Below are positions 22,591 through 33,295 of a DNA stretch of 64,000 nucleotides, one piece after another (positions within the stretch are counted from its first letter, which is position 1; every line of letters starts with the position of its first letter). The notes beneath the pieces were generated by a model, which did not search any database, was not told where the DNA came from, and was given only the letters and a program-made list of their open reading frames with translations. Source of the stretch: Zarea fungicola (Eukaryota; Ascomycota; Sordariomycetes; Hypocreales; Cordycipitaceae); the NCBI GenBank assembly GCA_900169235.1, contig FWCC01000221.1:1-64000 (forward strand), read 5' to 3'. A program made the translations under genes and the position numbers.

Positions 22591-24359
22591 GGTTACATAG
22601 TAATACGTCTCAAATAAAGATGATTGTAAATAACAAGAAAAATGGCCCCGCGCGGGCGTGTACTAGGTGTTCTTGGCGATGCTACATGCGAGTCTTTTTT
22701 TAAGGCTTTTCGCTTTCTCCAAGCTACTCAAAAACGAAGGAAAGTAAGGTTGGTTGTTGTTGGCTGGCAATCGAAAAGCTGAAGTTACCTAGTCGATTTT
22801 TTGGGGGGGGGGTTTGACATTGCGTAGAGCAGTGCCAGGGCTTGCTTGCAGCAACATCAATACTTGGTAGCGTAGCCGGGATTTGGGCTTCAAAATCGTA
22901 GATGAGAGTAATAAAATAATAAAATAACCATTTTAAAATATTCGGAGCTGAATTCATAGTAGAATCGGCATGTCCATCATACCTTCACAAGCAAAATTGA
23001 CATAATCCCACTTGCCAGGCCAGTTCTCTACATGTCAGAAATAGCCCCCTCCCTCCTTTTTACTGGAAAGTGGCAGCAGTTTCGTGTTTGTCAGCAGTAG
23101 AGACCAATATGTCAATTCAGCCGGCCTCAAATACGGCAAATTTTCGGTGGCAGGTGCTGTTGCCACCATCCACCATGTGCTAAAATATTTACGTCGAATT
23201 GCTCACGATTAATGACTTCACTACAGGTGATGGGTTTAACAATTGATTATGGTCAGTTGCTTCATTTACAATTCTCCTTGTCGATGGCTGCGGAGATCCG
23301 AGGAAGAAAGCATGTTTCGCCGGTAAAATTTATCTGTTCGAAACGGAAAAACAGTAGAACAGAAGGTAAAACAGCGAGGTTACTTCTCTCCTCCAGTTTC
23401 CCCTCCAGTCTCATTCATGGAGAAATGAATGCCAGAGTGAATATGAAGGATTAATGTATTTTCTAGTAGGTTGAAGAGGAGAAGAAGAAAAGTATGCAAA
23501 GGCGGTGCAGCTTCGCGCGGTTTTCTGGTGCGAAGCGTGGATCCAGCGGAAGAACGATCAGCCATTGGTCCGGCTTGGTTAGGCTGTGGCATAGTGGCGC
23601 AGACCCAGGAGGCTCTTCCTGAGCCTCCCACCAGCCACGACGCGCACGACACTCCTTACTGGTATTTCAATTACGCCAGGAGTGGTCATTACAGCTCCTT
23701 TCAGTGGCTGCTGCCGCCCTGGCGCTACAGCGGATACTCCCGCTATTTTACACTGAAGTTGCAAATATGGCGAGTTTGCATACAGCATTTTTTGAGAGTA
23801 AAAGGTATTGTAGAAGGTAACTATTGACTACTACCGCAGGCCATACATACGCATGGTGACTGTGAACCCCTAATTAGATTAGTATTAGTCAATGGCATAT
23901 CAATGCAGCCTTTGCAACTGTCCAGTGTCGCGTGAGGTCAGCTTCACTTAGTACTGACTAACCAGCTGCCGGAATAAGGATGAATACCCCTCCAACAAGT
24001 TGAGTCACGCACTAGGTACTCATATTTGGGCATTGAGTCACAGCCAAAGTAATGCAAGCCACAGTTTTCAAAATAAATTCTCGAATTGGTAAATATCTGC
24101 ATGCAACTTCCATACCCTTATATAGCCGTAGCTGTGTCGCCTTTGGGCCTTGTCTTCTGGCCAGGTACCGGACCTTCTATCCTTGGTCTTCCAGGCAGTG
24201 TCACGTTTGCGCCCGAGTCACCATTTCTACCCCGCTACCCCGCCTCCATCACCAGCGCATCAGGCTTGCAATCTCTGTCTGCCTCGAGTCTTCCATTCTC
24301 CTTCCAGCCAACTCGACAGCCTGACACGTACAGTCTACCCAGTTTACATCTTTTCCACA
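22591..24359. other. Divergent intergenic region between the 476-aa orphan and PP28
   Basis: About 1.8 kb with no supported gene. The largest frame (23471-23827, plus) is rich in low-information residues, overlaps antisense frames and shows no motif, so I leave it out. A run of 10 G at 22802-22811 and several A/T-rich blocks occur. The pyrimidine-rich part just before 24360 is the promoter/leader of the PP28 gene. Confidence 0.5.
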
Positions 24360-25283
24360 ATGCCGTCTTCAGGTTCAGCAGCCGCCTCGTCCCGCGGTCG
24401 TGGTGGCAAGTTTAAGAAGTATACTCGTGGAGGTTAGTTTTTTCACCCAAAGAAAAAAAAAATTTCTACCTTGCACTGCGCACATGCCCCTCGAGTCGCC
24501 TCTTTTTCAGATTTCCCCTGCACCCGTAATACTAACCAACTTCTTTTCATCCTCTCTCTAGGTGGCCGACACTTTTCTCGCGATCTCCAACCTGCCGATG
24601 CCGAAGGAAACAAGGTTAGCATGTGGAGCCCCGACGCTCAGCACAGCGACGAGGGTTCAGAGGAAGATTCTGACGAGGAATCCTCTGATGAAGACACTGG
24701 CAAGCCCGCAGGCGAGGCCAGCCGCGAAGATCGCAAGGCCCAGAAGAAGGCCAAGAAGCTAGCCGCGATAGCCAAGTCGCAGGGCCGTGATGTGCAGGTT
24801 GGCGACATGCCCTCGAGCGACGACGAGAGCGACGACGACGACATGCCCGCCAACCCGAACCACTCCAAGGAGGCCCGCAAGCAGACTGCCGGTAACAACG
24901 GCGTCGATCAGATAACAGAGGGTGTATCCAAGATGTCCGCCCCTGGAAACCGCAAGGAGCGCGAGGCCGTCGCGGCCGAAGCAGCAAAGGAGCGATACCT
25001 GAAACTGCAGGCTGAAGGCAAGACGGATCAGGCCAAGGCCGATTTGGCCCGTCTTAAGCTCATTCGCGAGCAGCGTGCGGCTGAGTCTGAGCGTCGACAG
25101 GTGAAAATAGCCCCTTTCCCACCGAATTCACCATGACCTGCTTGCTAACACCGTGTTTTCCATTGCTAGGCCGAGAAGGAAGAGAAGGATGCACAGGACA
25201 AGGCTCGCAAGACGGAGATTGAGGCACGAGAGAAGAAACTCCGTGAAGCTGCTGCTGCTCCTAAAAAGAGCAAGAAGAAATAA
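24360..25283 (+). CDS. 28-kDa heat- and acid-stable phosphoprotein homologue (PP28/PDAP1 domain)
   Basis: Three exons, 24360-24432, 24562-25100 and 25170-25283, give 241 residues. The N terminus is Gly/Arg/Lys-rich (SRGRGGKFKKYTRGGGRHFS), as in the family. Long Ser/Asp/Glu stretches follow (SDEGSEEDSDEESSDED and SSDDESDDDD), ideal casein kinase 2 targets. The conserved PP28 core is at the C-terminal half: KQTAGNNGVDQIT, SAPGNRKEREAVAAEAAKE and YLKLQAEGKTDQAKADLARL. It ends in a Lys-rich tail, KKSKKK. The protein is mostly disordered. Animal members bind PDGF-associated complexes, while the fungal role is unclear and may involve RNA or ribosomes. Introns are GT-AG (129 and 69 nt). Confidence 0.9.
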
Positions 25284-25993
25284 ATCAATCGCTGTAGCCT
25301 GACGGCCAAGAACCAGGGGCATATCAATCTGAGGCTCGGAATTCGTGTACATATAAAACCATGCAACATGCAACATGCATGGGAACATCTTCTAACAGGC
25401 GTTTGCTTATAAATAGCTGCCGTCGTTGAATTCCACGGTTTACTGTGCAAAAATTTCGCTTTGCAGACGAACAAAATATCTTTGAGTAGGTAGTTTGATT
25501 GTAGTAGACTTTGGTAAAGGCGAGGGGACCTTAGCCAGCTTTGATTTGGCAAGGAGACAGACACAACTTGTTTACTGTGGCCAAGGCACATGGCAAAGGC
25601 ATTTCGTCATGACTCGTAAAACAGGCTGTAAATGAAATCGAAGAATAAATAATTTATATTTCACCTGGTTTGCTTATATTTCACTACGTTTCTTGGCTCT
25701 CTCTAAATGCATTCCTTGCTCCATTTCAGAATCTTCGTACAGAGTGAACCTGAGTCCCTTATCGATTACCCCACACTGAGTAGCGCTCAGCCAGTCAACA
25801 ACCGCCGCCGCCAGCAGACGCTCAAGAAAATTCCCAGCCCGCTAAAAAAAAATCCGTCTCGCAAGTGGCCGACCGCCTCCATCACATTCACGACCTGCAG
25901 TTGCAAATATCTTTTGTAGCGTGCAATTCAGGGTTGTACCGTACGGTAGAGTCTATATTTCAGCAGGGTATTTAATCTGCGGAAACTCTCATC
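25284..25993. other. Intergenic region between PP28 and SURF6
   Basis: 3' flank of PP28 and promoter of the next gene on the same strand. A TATTTAAT element at 25968-25975 lies about 20 nt before the SURF6 start. The frames present (such as 25707-25919) are short and meaningless. Confidence 0.5.
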
Positions 25994-27886
25994 ATGTCGG
26001 AATCGTCACTGCAGGTTCGTGGGAACTTCTCTCCCGTCAAACCTGCCGAGCATCTATGCCACCCAGACTATGAACACTTTTGTCATGAGTTGGCAGGCGG
26101 CCGCCTGTGCAGGATACAAGCTGACAAAATTATTATAGGATCGCTTGCGCGATCATGCAAAAGCTTTCAACGGCCTATTGAGCCTTATTCCGGCTAAGCA
26201 ATACTACGGAGAAGACACCAGCGTATGTTGCCCATGATGTCGAGCTTTTGCAAACGGTCCATCGATCATATTTTCAGACCGGTGCAAACACATCTGTTAA
26301 AAACCCCTTATGCTGACAAGGTACACGAAAAGGATCAATGGAAGAAAAAGAAGCAGACGAAAAAGGAAGCCGCCGCCGCTCGCCGTGGAAAACTCGACCC
26401 CGATAGCGAACTAAACCGAAACGCAAAGGAAGTCATGGACGAGCGCGCCCAGAACAAGCGCAAGCTACGTAAAGAAGAGGAGGGAGAAAGTAAATTGGAA
26501 GAGGAAACGGATGAGGATGAGAATGACGACGACGAAGACTCTTTCGTTCCCATGGACGGCGTTGTTGCCGAAGAACCTGGTCAGGGTCTAAAAAAGGCTG
26601 CTGAAAAGTCAAACAAGAAGCCAAAATTCGATTCTGAGCCCGAACAAGATGATGAGGAATCTGGTGTCGAAGTTGACGATGAAGAAGTCCCTGTGGTAGA
26701 AAAGACGGCACTTTCCAAGAAGGAGCAAAAACGTGCAGCCAAGCGAGAGCGTGAAGCCCAGGAGAAGACTACCACGGCAGAAGATGCCGCAGAAGAACAG
26801 CCCACACCAAAGGCAAAATCAGCCAAAGAACAAAAAACCGAGGACACTCCCAAGAACAAGAAGTCCAAGTCAAAAAGAGAGCTGAAGGCGGCGGCCACGG
26901 CCGCCGCCCTGGACGAAGATGAGGCCATGCCTGATGCCAGCGAGGCATCTGGCTTTGCAGAAAACCTCGACATATCTGGCCTTGACGGTAAGGATGACTC
27001 CGAGGGCGTCTCTGAACCTCTCTCTCCCACCTTTGACGCTGCCGAAGCGGCCAGCGCCACCACATCTGTCTCCTCCACTATCCCCACGTCCGAGAAACCT
27101 AAGCACATTGTCATCCCCAAAGACACATCTGCTCTGAAAGCCCGTTTAGCAGCCAAGATTGAGGCTCTGCGCGCAGCCCGCAAGGCCGATGGGCCCGACG
27201 GCAAGCCTGTCCGTACACGGCAGGAGCTTATCGAGGCCCGCCGCGAGAAGCAGGTCCAGCGCAAGGAGCACAAGAAGGAGCTACGCCGCCTCGCCAAGCT
27301 CGAAGAGGAGAGGAAACGCGAGGAGGCTCTCGCATCCAACTCGCCCGGCATGATGAGCCCCGCCGTCGAGCGGGATGAAGGGAGCTTCTCGTTTGGCCGC
27401 GTGGCCTTCACCGACGGCACGCAAATGTCGCACGACCTCAGCTACGTGCTAAACCAAGGCAAGCGTAAAGGCCCCTCAGACGCCAAGACAGCGCTCATCA
27501 AGGTGCAAAACCAGAAGAAGCGCCTTGAAAACATGGACGAGGAGACACGCGCGGGCATCGCGGAAAAGGAGGCCTGGCTGACAGCTCGTCGCCGGGTCGA
27601 GGGCGAGAAGATTCGCAACGACGAAGCCATCCTCAAGAAGACGATTAAGCGCACCGAGGCCAACAAGAAGAAGAGCGAAAAGGCGTGGACGGACCGCCTC
27701 ACTGGCGTAAACCGGGCGATGCGGGATCGCGTCAAGAAGCGCGATGACAACCTGCGCAAACGCCGCGACGAGAAGCTCCTTGGCAAGTCGGGCAAGAAGA
27801 AGAAGGGCGCTGCTGGCGGTGGCAAGAAAAAAGGAGGACGCCCTGGCTTTGAAGGAAGCTTTGGTGTCGGCGGCAAAAAGAAGTAA
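25994..27886 (+). CDS. RRP14: SURF6/Rrp14-type ribosome biogenesis protein
   Basis: Three exons, 25994-26014, 26139-26222 and 26333-27886, give 552 residues. The first exon codes only MSESSLQ and the second DRLRDHAKAFNGLLSLIPAK through YYGEDTS. Together with DQWKKKKQTKKEAAAARRG they form the Rrp14 N-terminal domain. An acidic, Lys-rich middle follows. The conserved SURF6 C-terminal domain contains RQELIEARREKQVQRKEHKK, FSFGRVAFTDG, DAKTALIKVQNQKKRLENMD and AWTDRLTGVNRAMRDRVKKR. The last intron could instead end at 26320, adding VHEK in frame; I prefer 26332 because GEDTS-DQWKKKKQT matches relatives. The protein works in the nucleolus, in early 40S and 60S subunit assembly. Introns of 124 and 110 nt are longer than most here. 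Confidence 0.93.
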
Positions 27887-29188
27887 TTGGCAGGTCCATC
27901 GGCGGTCCAGCTTCTTCCCCTCTTGTCCCCTGTTAATATGAATGAGGATACCCGCTTGAACTGTAATACATCACCGTTGTCGGCGGGGGCGAGGAGTTGC
28001 TTTGCAAAGACGTTTTGCATCTATATTCGACAAAGAGAAAATGTGTCAGGCGCTCTTGGGGGTTCATATCTGTTCTTTTTTCCCTTTCTTCTTTTTTTTC
28101 ATAACGCTTGTTTCTGTATGCATTTGGCGCTTGCGTGGGATCTTCCTTTTGTCAGGTTCATTTCCTATTTCTGTGGTATTTTTTCGCCCTTTCTGTTTGT
28201 ACAAGTCATTTTGCTTGATGTGGGAAGAGAAGAAGGCGCATATGAAGCGAGGCAGAAAAGACATTTTTCTCTATATGGAGAGAAACTTGCTCAAAACAGC
28301 TAGTAGTAGCCGAAGCTTGGAGCAGCGACGAACAGAAGCAATGAACAAGTAAAAGTACCATGATGAATACTTGAAAAAGAACAAACCAGCGTGCATTTAT
28401 ATTTGACAGGGTCATTAACCTAATCGTGGCTAAATCTGGCAGAACACTACAACAGTTTTCAGAAAATAGTCCAGGTGCGAAAAGAAGAGCGCAAAGTACA
28501 AAGTGTCAATAGAATCATCGTATATGAGGCAAAGATAGTGCGCAAAACAAGCAAGATCATCTCCTCTTCTCATCGTTCGCGTATCAAACTCGCCCCATTT
28601 TCAACTTGAAATCTTTTTGCAAGCTGTAAAGGGGAAACCAGAAAAAAATCCATGCAAAAACGGTGTGAAAATGGGCAATGCTAACAATGCCTCATATCTT
28701 GCCAAACAGGAAAAAAAAGAGAAGGAGACAGCGTGCTCATATTCCTTCAAAGTCACAAATCGTTGCAATGCTGTAATGGTCAACGAGGCGAACTAAAGGA
28801 CGAAAAGACAAGAGGAAACGGAACTAAAAGCCTCCAGATATTCAAATAGGTCGTGACGGAAAAGATGCAGTTGGTGTACGGGAGAATTAAGAATAGTATA
28901 TAGATAAAGCCAAGTTCCATTTTGATTCCTTTTGTGTCGTCTTCTTGATGATGAGCACCGTCGTACACATTCAGAACGCCGGTCGTTTGTGATCAGAGAC
29001 TCAAGGGCATTTTTCCTTTCACGGCATTTCCAAACAAATAAGTTATAGCTTGTCGACAGGGAAGTAGTGTGTGCGTTTGGTATTTCATCTCTCTGAAGGC
29101 ATGAGTCCATGTCCATGTCAGCTGAGAGTGTGTTTGTGCGTTCGATTTGCCGTTTGTGGAGGAGTGATTCGTCGTCGTCACGCGATGT
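27887..29188. other. Intergenic region, converging 3' ends of SURF6 and Vps74
   Basis: AT-rich 3' flanks, with T runs at 28085-28100 and only short frames without motifs on both strands. I see no gene, tRNA or repeat in it. Confidence 0.5.
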
Positions 29189-30450
29189 TTACAGTAACGA
29201 GTCGAGGCGGGTGAATACGCTCAAGCAAGCCGCCACAACCTCGAGCTGCAGCTCCTTATCCTTGGCATTGCTAACCTCCTGTTGAATATTAGCGAGCAAT
29301 CCCTTATCGAGTGTGATAAAAAACACCACAATCTAAAATAAAACTTACTTCACCAATGACTTGGGGCAAGTTGGCACCGATTCCGTTAGTTGTGGCCTTC
29401 TTGCCAAAGGGCCATTGACTGTAATCAGCCAGCAGCTCATCGGTCTGAGCAAAGGCGCGCTCCCGAGCCTCATGGCCGAGCGTTGAAAGAGCATTCTCCA
29501 GGACGTTGGCGGCATAGGCAGCACACACCATGCAGATGGTGCGCAGGTAGCGGTACTCCTGACTATCTGGCAGGAACTGGCTGTCATTAAGGACAACAGT
29601 ACGCTGGGTAAGAACGTTGCGAACGCGGCGGCGCAGCTCCTCCTTGGCACCACCATCAGCTACAGGGTGAGTGGCCATGTCGAAGAGCAAAAAGTTGCGC
29701 TTCTCTGTGCGCAGAATACCCTTGTCCACCAGGCCCTTGGCCAGTCGTTCGCGCACTTGCTTCAGCTGATATCCAATCTTCATCAGGTTCCACGTCTCGC
29801 CTGCATGTCAACTGTCAGCGCTGCCACGATCGCCAGTGATGTCGGGATGCGACTGTGGCTCTTCTTACCGCTCATCAGGTCAATCCAAGAGCTAACGCTC
29901 ATCTTTTCGCTTTGCTTCATCATCTTGAGGGCCTCATCGAGAAGTACTTCGCCTGTCAGCGTATCATCTATAACTTCAATGTTGCGATCGGCAGGGGGGA
30001 ATCGTCGTCGCGAGGGGTCCTTTTCCATGCTGATGCGCCCACGGAAAGCCAGTTCCAGGACAATGCATCCTCGTAGTGCATAGGAAATGTTGTCGTTCCA
30101 GAAAGAGAGATATCCCTGGTTTTATTTTTCAAAAGAGTCAGGACAACAGTTCCAATTGGGACAGATGGCGGTATAGCCCGCCGTGCTTGAATCCTCACCT
30201 GCTTATCCTTGAGCCCGAGCAACAGAATCTCCTCCATCATTGTGAGCTTGGGCTGCTTACTGCGCTCAGCACTCTCGCTCATATCTCGGGGATCAAAGGC
30301 AATCTTGTGGCCGTTTTCACCATTCTCGTAGCTCGTCTCGGGGCCGTTGTCCTTGGACCTGGAAGGAGTAGTGCTTCCCTCGCCCTCGTTGGCGGCCGGA
30401 GAGGCACCACCAGCAGCACCACGGCGTCGAGTGAGACCTGAGCTGGACAT
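29189..30450 (-). CDS. VPS74: Golgi phosphoprotein 3 homologue (Vps74/GOLPH3)
   Basis: Four exons, 30450-30199, 30115-29869, 29800-29349 and 29278-29189, give 346 residues. The first 60 or so residues are disordered and start [15 protein letters not shown], as in the family. The GPP34 domain begins [33 protein letters not shown]. Other conserved parts are [60 protein letters not shown] and the C-terminal [16 protein letters not shown]. The protein binds phosphatidylinositol 4-phosphate on the trans-Golgi and, through its N-terminal arginines, the cytosolic tails of glycosyltransferases. It thereby keeps these enzymes in the Golgi via COPI. All junctions preserve frame and introns are 68-83 nt GT-AG. 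Confidence 0.95.
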
Positions 30451-30908
30451 TTCGCGGCCCAGGTTTTATCGTTGATGAGCGACAGGAAGCCGGCTGTGGC
30501 TGCGGTCTCGTGCGTCGCTGAGCGTCACCGTACTTTTTTTCTTGGTCCAAGGGGAAGCGAACAACGGGGCAAGGGGGAGCCACCAGTGAGACGGATGGAA
30601 AGTACAGTCAAAGAAAAAGCGGATGCTGCTGCTAAAGCGCCAGGAGGAGAACCAAAGCAGGAGTTGAGCGGTGGGCAGTGGTGCTGGCGTTCCTGGCAAT
30701 GTTGAGGCGAGCAATTAAGGACAAGAGGTTCCACTGACAGCGAACGGAGTGAGGCTGACGGGTAACTTCTTGCTACCTAGTGAGTCGAAGAATATGGGTT
30801 GGGGAGTCTGCTGGCGCGTTCCGGACCAAAGCATGGAGGGGCCAGCAAGGGGCTGCCGCTAACAAACTTTTAGTACTAGGTAGTTGGTACTTAGTACCTG
30901 TAACTACC

Positions 30909-30935
30909 TACCTTAGTACCTAAGTTACTAAGGTA
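30909..30935. repeat. Inverted repeat (10-bp stem) of TACCTTAGTA
   Basis: TACCTTAGTA at 30909-30918 is perfectly complementary to TACTAAGGTA at 30926-30935, with a 7-nt loop. It lies inside a longer patch (about 30868-30945) made of GGTAC, TAGGTA and TTAGTACC words. It could fold into a hairpin in RNA or DNA, or be the remains of a short mobile element. Confidence 0.6.
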
Positions 30936-31451
30936 CCAGAGTAGGTTAGAAGGCACTGCTGGAGCCACCGCTGACGCCCTGTAAGGCGGCACTCTTGCGC
31001 CAGGACGCAGAACAGGAGGATGTGGCTGTATGAGCTGTAACTAGCCGCTAAATCAAATGGCATGGGTTGCATCGACACGTTGAATATGGCCGTAAAAAGT
31101 TTGCCAACAGAGCACAACAGTACTAACAAGCCACATTGTTAAAATACTACGTGGCCCGCCTCAAAGGTGAGATAGCCGTCTGTCCAGATACTTAGCTGGT
31201 ACAGACTGTATCGCTATAGGTAGTTATAGTTAGCCTACAGGCGGCGAGATTGCTAGAACGACATTTCTGCCTTGTTTCAGGCGCGTTTATAATGACGTTT
31301 TGGTCTGTTTTCTTCTTCTTCTTTTATTAGTTAATCGAGATGGATACTAACATTGACACCCATTCACGTCAGGTTTTTCGCCATGGCTTCCTCGCAACTG
31401 CTCTTCAGCCCGTTTGTCTTTTTTTCTGGTTGTTTTTTTTTTTCAAATTGT

Positions 31452-31477
31452 CTACCTACTTTAGTAGTAGTAGGTAG
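31452..31477. repeat. Inverted repeat (9-bp stem) of CTACCTACT
   Basis: CTACCTACT at 31452-31460 is complementary to AGTAGGTAG at 31469-31477, with an 8-nt loop. It is followed at 31488-31502 by TAGTACCTACCTACC. The word content matches the patch about 540 nt to the left, so the two are probably related. Confidence 0.55.
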
Positions 31478-31851
31478 CTTTTCATTTAGTACCTACCTAC
31501 CTAACCCCTGTCTGCTCCATACTGGAGCTTAAAATTGTATGAATGTAGTGGCCTGTGCTAGCATGTCACATCTTTGAGTCCGCGGCCCATGGTGTGCATG
31601 CAAGCCGTTACCGGTAGACGCCGGGGCTACTACCGCTGCCTCATCTTCAGGGCTAATATGTATTGGGTATTCCTTGTCAATTTTCTGCATCCCGCACACC
31701 ATTGCTGCCCTCCAGTCAGGCTCTGCAAGGTCATTTGTCCGCAAATCAAAAGGGTGACGCGTCACAGATAGGCTGCAAATGTACCAAGGAGCCCACGCTG
31801 ACCTCTTGGCTTTTTGCTGTGGATGAGTGTCTGGTATCCAGACAAAAAAAT

Positions 31852-32886
31852 TTAGTCCAGCTTATCGCCATCTTCACCGACAGTGTCTTTCCATAGCGCA
31901 TCAAAGTCCACTCCTTGGCCTTCAAACAGCTCTCGGATCTTTTTCGCAGCTGCTTCTTGTTTCTCGGGCCCGAATCCGCCGGGCTGCGTTGCCTCAAACT
32001 GCACAATCTCCACCCAGCGGTAGAAGAGGTCCTCTTTGCCCATGCTCGACAGTGCGTCACGGAATGCAAACACCTGGCGCCGCTTCTGCTCCTCCTCAGT
32101 CGAAGCTCCGAGATTCAGGTCGTATCTAAGCCAGTCGTAGTCTTCATGATACACCAGTACGGTGTTTTTAAACACGTCGATTGCTGCTTCCTTGTCGTCT
32201 ACCATCCTGTGCGCCCTCACCATGAGCTTCCAGTCAAGATCCCAAGCATTGTTCATCAAAAGGTAGCCCGTCTTTTGTTCTTGTAGCATCGGCGCCGTAG
32301 CCTGTCCCACGTAGCCCACAAAGATTTTGTTCGAATCCTTATCTTCGAGTACGTCGCCCATGACAGTGTGCCAGTCCCGACTGCGACGCACGTAAATCTC
32401 CTTTTCACGGAACCCAACTGCCCAGCGCCACTTAAGCGGGCTGCCATGTGTCTTTCCAGCGACGAATTCTACCGGCCAAGGCCAGATAAAAACAAAGAGT
32501 ACAAAATCGACAAACATGTTGAGCCCGCGCTTGCCAATCTCCCAGCCTAGCTCTGACCATGTTGACGTAGTAGCAGAGAGGAAGCTCGACGGATGCTGGC
32601 CCATTGCCGCGACCAATATGGTGAAATAGTATGGCAGAATGTAGTACATGCGAATGAAAAACGCAATGGTAACGGCAATATTCATTGCTACAGGTACCAA
32701 GAAGATTTTGCGCTTAAAGGAGGCAGGCTGTCCGTCAATGTGAGTAACATACACGTGCTTCTTCGACAGCCCTTTGGTAAACGGCTGCAGCACTTCTGCC
32801 ACCCGCTTGAATGGAACTGGAGGTTCACCATCCTTTCGGGCACTTGCAGACGTTGACTGTTTCGTTGTTCGCCTCTTGGGGGCCAT
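31852..32886 (-). CDS. Conserved-looking membrane protein of unknown function, 344 residues
   Basis: Single exon starting MAPKRRTTKQSTSASARK, which is basic and disordered. Two hydrophobic segments follow: IFLVPVAMNIAVTIAFFIRM running into YYILPYYFTILVAAMG (about residues 60-96), and MFVDFVLFVFIWPWPVEFV (about 123-141). After these comes a soluble domain of about 200 residues. It includes WRWAVGFREKEIYVRRSRDW, GYLLMNNAWDLDWKLMVRAH and YDWLRYDLNLG. It reads like an endomembrane (for instance ER) protein with a large cytosolic C-terminal domain. I do not recognise a named family. It is divergent from the mitochondrial IF2 gene across about 410 nt. Codon use and the long uninterrupted frame support a real gene. 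Confidence 0.82.
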   Translation of the reverse strand: MAPKRRTTKQSTSASARKDGEPPVPFKRVAEVLQPFTKGLSKKHVYVTHIDGQPASFKRKIFLVPVAMNIAVTIAFFIRMYYILPYYFTILVAAMGQHPSSFLSATTSTWSELGWEIGKRGLNMFVDFVLFVFIWPWPVEFVAGKTHGSPLKWRWAVGFREKEIYVRRSRDWHTVMGDVLEDKDSNKIFVGYVGQATAPMLQEQKTGYLLMNNAWDLDWKLMVRAHRMVDDKEAAIDVFKNTVLVYHEDYDWLRYDLNLGASTEEEQKRRQVFAFRDALSSMGKEDLFYRWVEIVQFEATQPGGFGPEKQEAAAKKIRELFEGQGVDFDALWKDTVGEDGDKLD

Positions 32887-33295
32887 GGCGTGTGGCTAGT
32901 TGCGCTGTTCAGTTGAGATGCAGCAGCAAAACTTTACGCTTGGTGAAATGGGGTGTAGGTAGTTATTACTAGGGGAGCTTAGAATGAAGGCGTCTGTCTC
33001 CCATTGGACCCTGACAGGCCCTTACATTGGCACAAGACAGTGGATAAAGTAAATTTTACTATCAAATGCCCTTCCTTGAATTATTCGTTGGATTTAAAGC
33101 TAACGGCCGACTTTTGCGGTGATGTTGTTCACTTTGCCTGTTACTCGTTATTTCCGGACTATCCCTGTGCCCGACAAGAAAACTCCACAGCATCGCAGCT
33201 AAGTATAGGTACTGATTATTTAGCAACGCTACATGCAGCTGCCTGCAAACTCATAGGAGCTTCATTGAGGCCAGCTAACTTGTGTCTGCTGCATC
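32887..33295. promoter_or_regulatory. Divergent promoter between the membrane orphan and mitochondrial IF2
   Basis: A 409-nt shared upstream region. It includes TAGGTAGTTATTACTAGGGG near 32957-32976, again a TAGGTA-type word. Nothing else is recognisable. Confidence 0.4.

Larger units (their letters stand above)
30451..31851. other. Intergenic region with TAGGTA-type repeats
   Basis: Upstream region of Vps74 and 3' flank of the next minus-strand gene, about 1.4 kb. It has no supported ORF but contains two blocks of TAGGTA/TACCTA/TTAGTA words, each forming an inverted repeat, which are listed separately. Confidence 0.5.

Noticed and set aside
23471..23827. 118-codon frame
   Set aside because: It has no motif, no splice partners and overlaps other frames; most likely chance.
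26581..27420. 279-codon minus-strand frame
   Set aside because: It is antisense to SURF6, rich in Ser and Arg and without a motif.
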